From: a candidate division NPL-UPA2 bacterium
Lineage (GTDB): Bacteria; NPL-UPA2; JAGMAN01
Direction of reading: 5' to 3'
DNA: 6,571 bases
Assembly: GCA_021129695.1 (NCBI GenBank)
Contig: JAJOKU010000098.1
Location: 1 to 6,571 of the forward strand
Part shown: positions 6,425 through 6,571 of the stretch, in pieces
Position numbering within the stretch: the stretch's first letter is position 1
Layout: the number at the start of each line of letters is the position of its first letter
The notes under the pieces: model-generated
Databases searched by the model: none
What the model was told of the DNA's origin: nothing
The model's input: only the letters and a program-made list of their open reading frames with translations
Made by a program: the position numbers and the translations under genes

Positions 6425-6552
6425 TCCTACACTGCTCTTTAAATTGATGAGACTGCGTCCTACAAAAGTTGATCCCTGTTATTTCTTCCCCTCGACGAGG
6501 GTGTTTATTTATAGAGCTTTCTCGGATACCAATTTTGTAGGAAAATGTAGGA
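6425..6552. repeat. Mirrored set of four TGTAGGA/TCCTACA heptamers
   Basis: TCCTACA occurs at 6425-6431 and 6458-6464. Its reverse complement TGTAGGA occurs at 6536-6542 and 6546-6552. The inner pair extends to a perfect 10-nt inverted repeat, TCCTACAAAA (6458-6467) with TTTTGTAGGA (6533-6542). The set is roughly centred on the GC-rich hairpin at 6489-6501. Repeated sites facing outward from a centre are typical of mobile-element ends or protein-binding arrays; which applies here is not known. Confidence 0.5.
6489..6510 (+). terminator. Possible weak intrinsic terminator
   Basis: CCCTC-GAC-GAGGG (6489-6501) is a perfect 5-bp GC-rich stem with a 3-nt loop, followed on the plus strand by a T-rich tail TGTTTATTT (6502-6510). 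The shape suits rho-independent termination, but the stem is short, the tail is interrupted, and it lies about 380 nt after the last gene. It could equally be the core of the surrounding heptamer inverted repeat. Confidence 0.25.
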
Positions 6553-6571
6553 GAAATAAATCCTAACTTCA

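Larger units (their letters stand above)
6105..6569 (-). other. Long open minus-strand frame of unresolved coding status
   Basis: From the right edge to a TAA at 6107-6105 this frame holds 154 sense codons with no stop. The two edge bases (6571-6570, read as TG) leave the preceding codon as NTG, so a start there cannot be excluded. The conceptual product is rich in His, Phe, Cys, Arg and Asn, unlike the Lys/Glu/Leu-rich neighbours. It has no membrane helix or motif I recognise. The only internal start of note is TTG at 6386, without a ribosome binding site. The stop overlaps the pilC stop on the other strand. That length of openness is unlikely by chance in AT-rich DNA, yet the odd composition argues against a real gene. 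I lean to non-coding or a decayed remnant. Confidence 0.25.
6109..6571. other. Intergenic or accessory flank without a recognised gene
   Basis: This 463-nt stretch is visibly more AT-rich than the operon. I recognise no RNA gene, CRISPR array or protein family in it. It is crowded with short palindromes, including AATGC-AGG-GCATT (6365-6377) directly overlapping ATTGAA-T-TTCAAT (6375-6387). TTGACA occurs at 6117, 6160 and 6333, but none has a credible -10 box at the right distance. Plus-strand frames are mostly broken by stops; one minus frame is open throughout and is listed separately. The change in composition and structure suggests the operon ends at pilC. Confidence 0.6.

Noticed and set aside
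6393..6566. Plus-strand 57-codon frame starting with ATG at 6393
   Set aside because: There is no proper ribosome binding site (AGG only 2 nt away) and no recognisable motif. It crosses the heptamer repeats and the GC-rich hairpin.
6109..6571. CRISPR array, tRNA or integron attC site in the palindromic flank
   Set aside because: There is no regularly spaced direct repeat, no tRNA cloverleaf elements, and no paired RYYYAAC/GTTRRRY core sites around the inverted repeats.

Overview
The window reads as a bacterial chromosome segment. It has Shine-Dalgarno sites, a sigma70-type promoter and tight co-directional gene packing. Base composition is moderate, and the 3' end is visibly more AT-rich. 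Nothing in the sequence fixes the phylum. A pair of PilT-family motors, a PilC platform protein, and a phasin-like/UbiB pair with RuvX and a Mut7-C nuclease would fit many diderm lineages, including uncultured candidate phyla, but that is inference. LAYOUT: positions 1-95 are intergenic. They hold a degenerate chain of very short hairpins (1-54), followed by a strong promoter (TTGACA, 17-nt spacer, TGC-TACACT, 96-124). From there to 6108 all genes lie on the plus strand, with junctions of -4, +1, -29, -16, +17 and +4 nt, so they form one apparent operon of seven genes. The order is a 101-residue phasin-like coiled-coil protein; a UbiB/ABC1 (ADCK-type) atypical kinase with two C-terminal membrane helices; RuvX/YqgF; a stand-alone Mut7-C PIN-like RNase with a zinc ribbon; a PilU-like motor ATPase; a canonical PilT ATPase; and a short PilC/GspF-type inner-membrane platform protein. 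HOW THE GENES WORK TOGETHER: the last three form a type IV pilus retraction module (two retraction-type hexameric ATPases plus the platform they act on). No extension ATPase (PilB), pilin, prepilin peptidase or PilMNOPQ gene is visible, so these must be elsewhere if a full pilus is made. The first two form a pair that I recall recurring in other bacteria and that probably acts at the membrane on lipid or quinone metabolism. RuvX and Mut7-C are nucleic-acid enzymes that share the transcript without an obvious functional link to pili. FLANK: after the pilC stop, about 460 nt (6109-6571) carry no recognisable gene but are dense in inverted repeats. These include a 16-of-17-nt inverted repeat that starts inside the last codons of pilC, and a mirrored set of four TGTAGGA/TCCTACA heptamers around a GC-rich hairpin. 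The minus frame here is open for about 155 codons and runs off the right edge, but its product is unlike any family I recognise. A GGGTCTTCC string at 6419 could be the left end of an insertion sequence extending past the window. NOVELTY: I see no clear undescribed system. The points most worth a second look are the PilU-like/PilT/compact-PilC cassette and the structured 3' flank.
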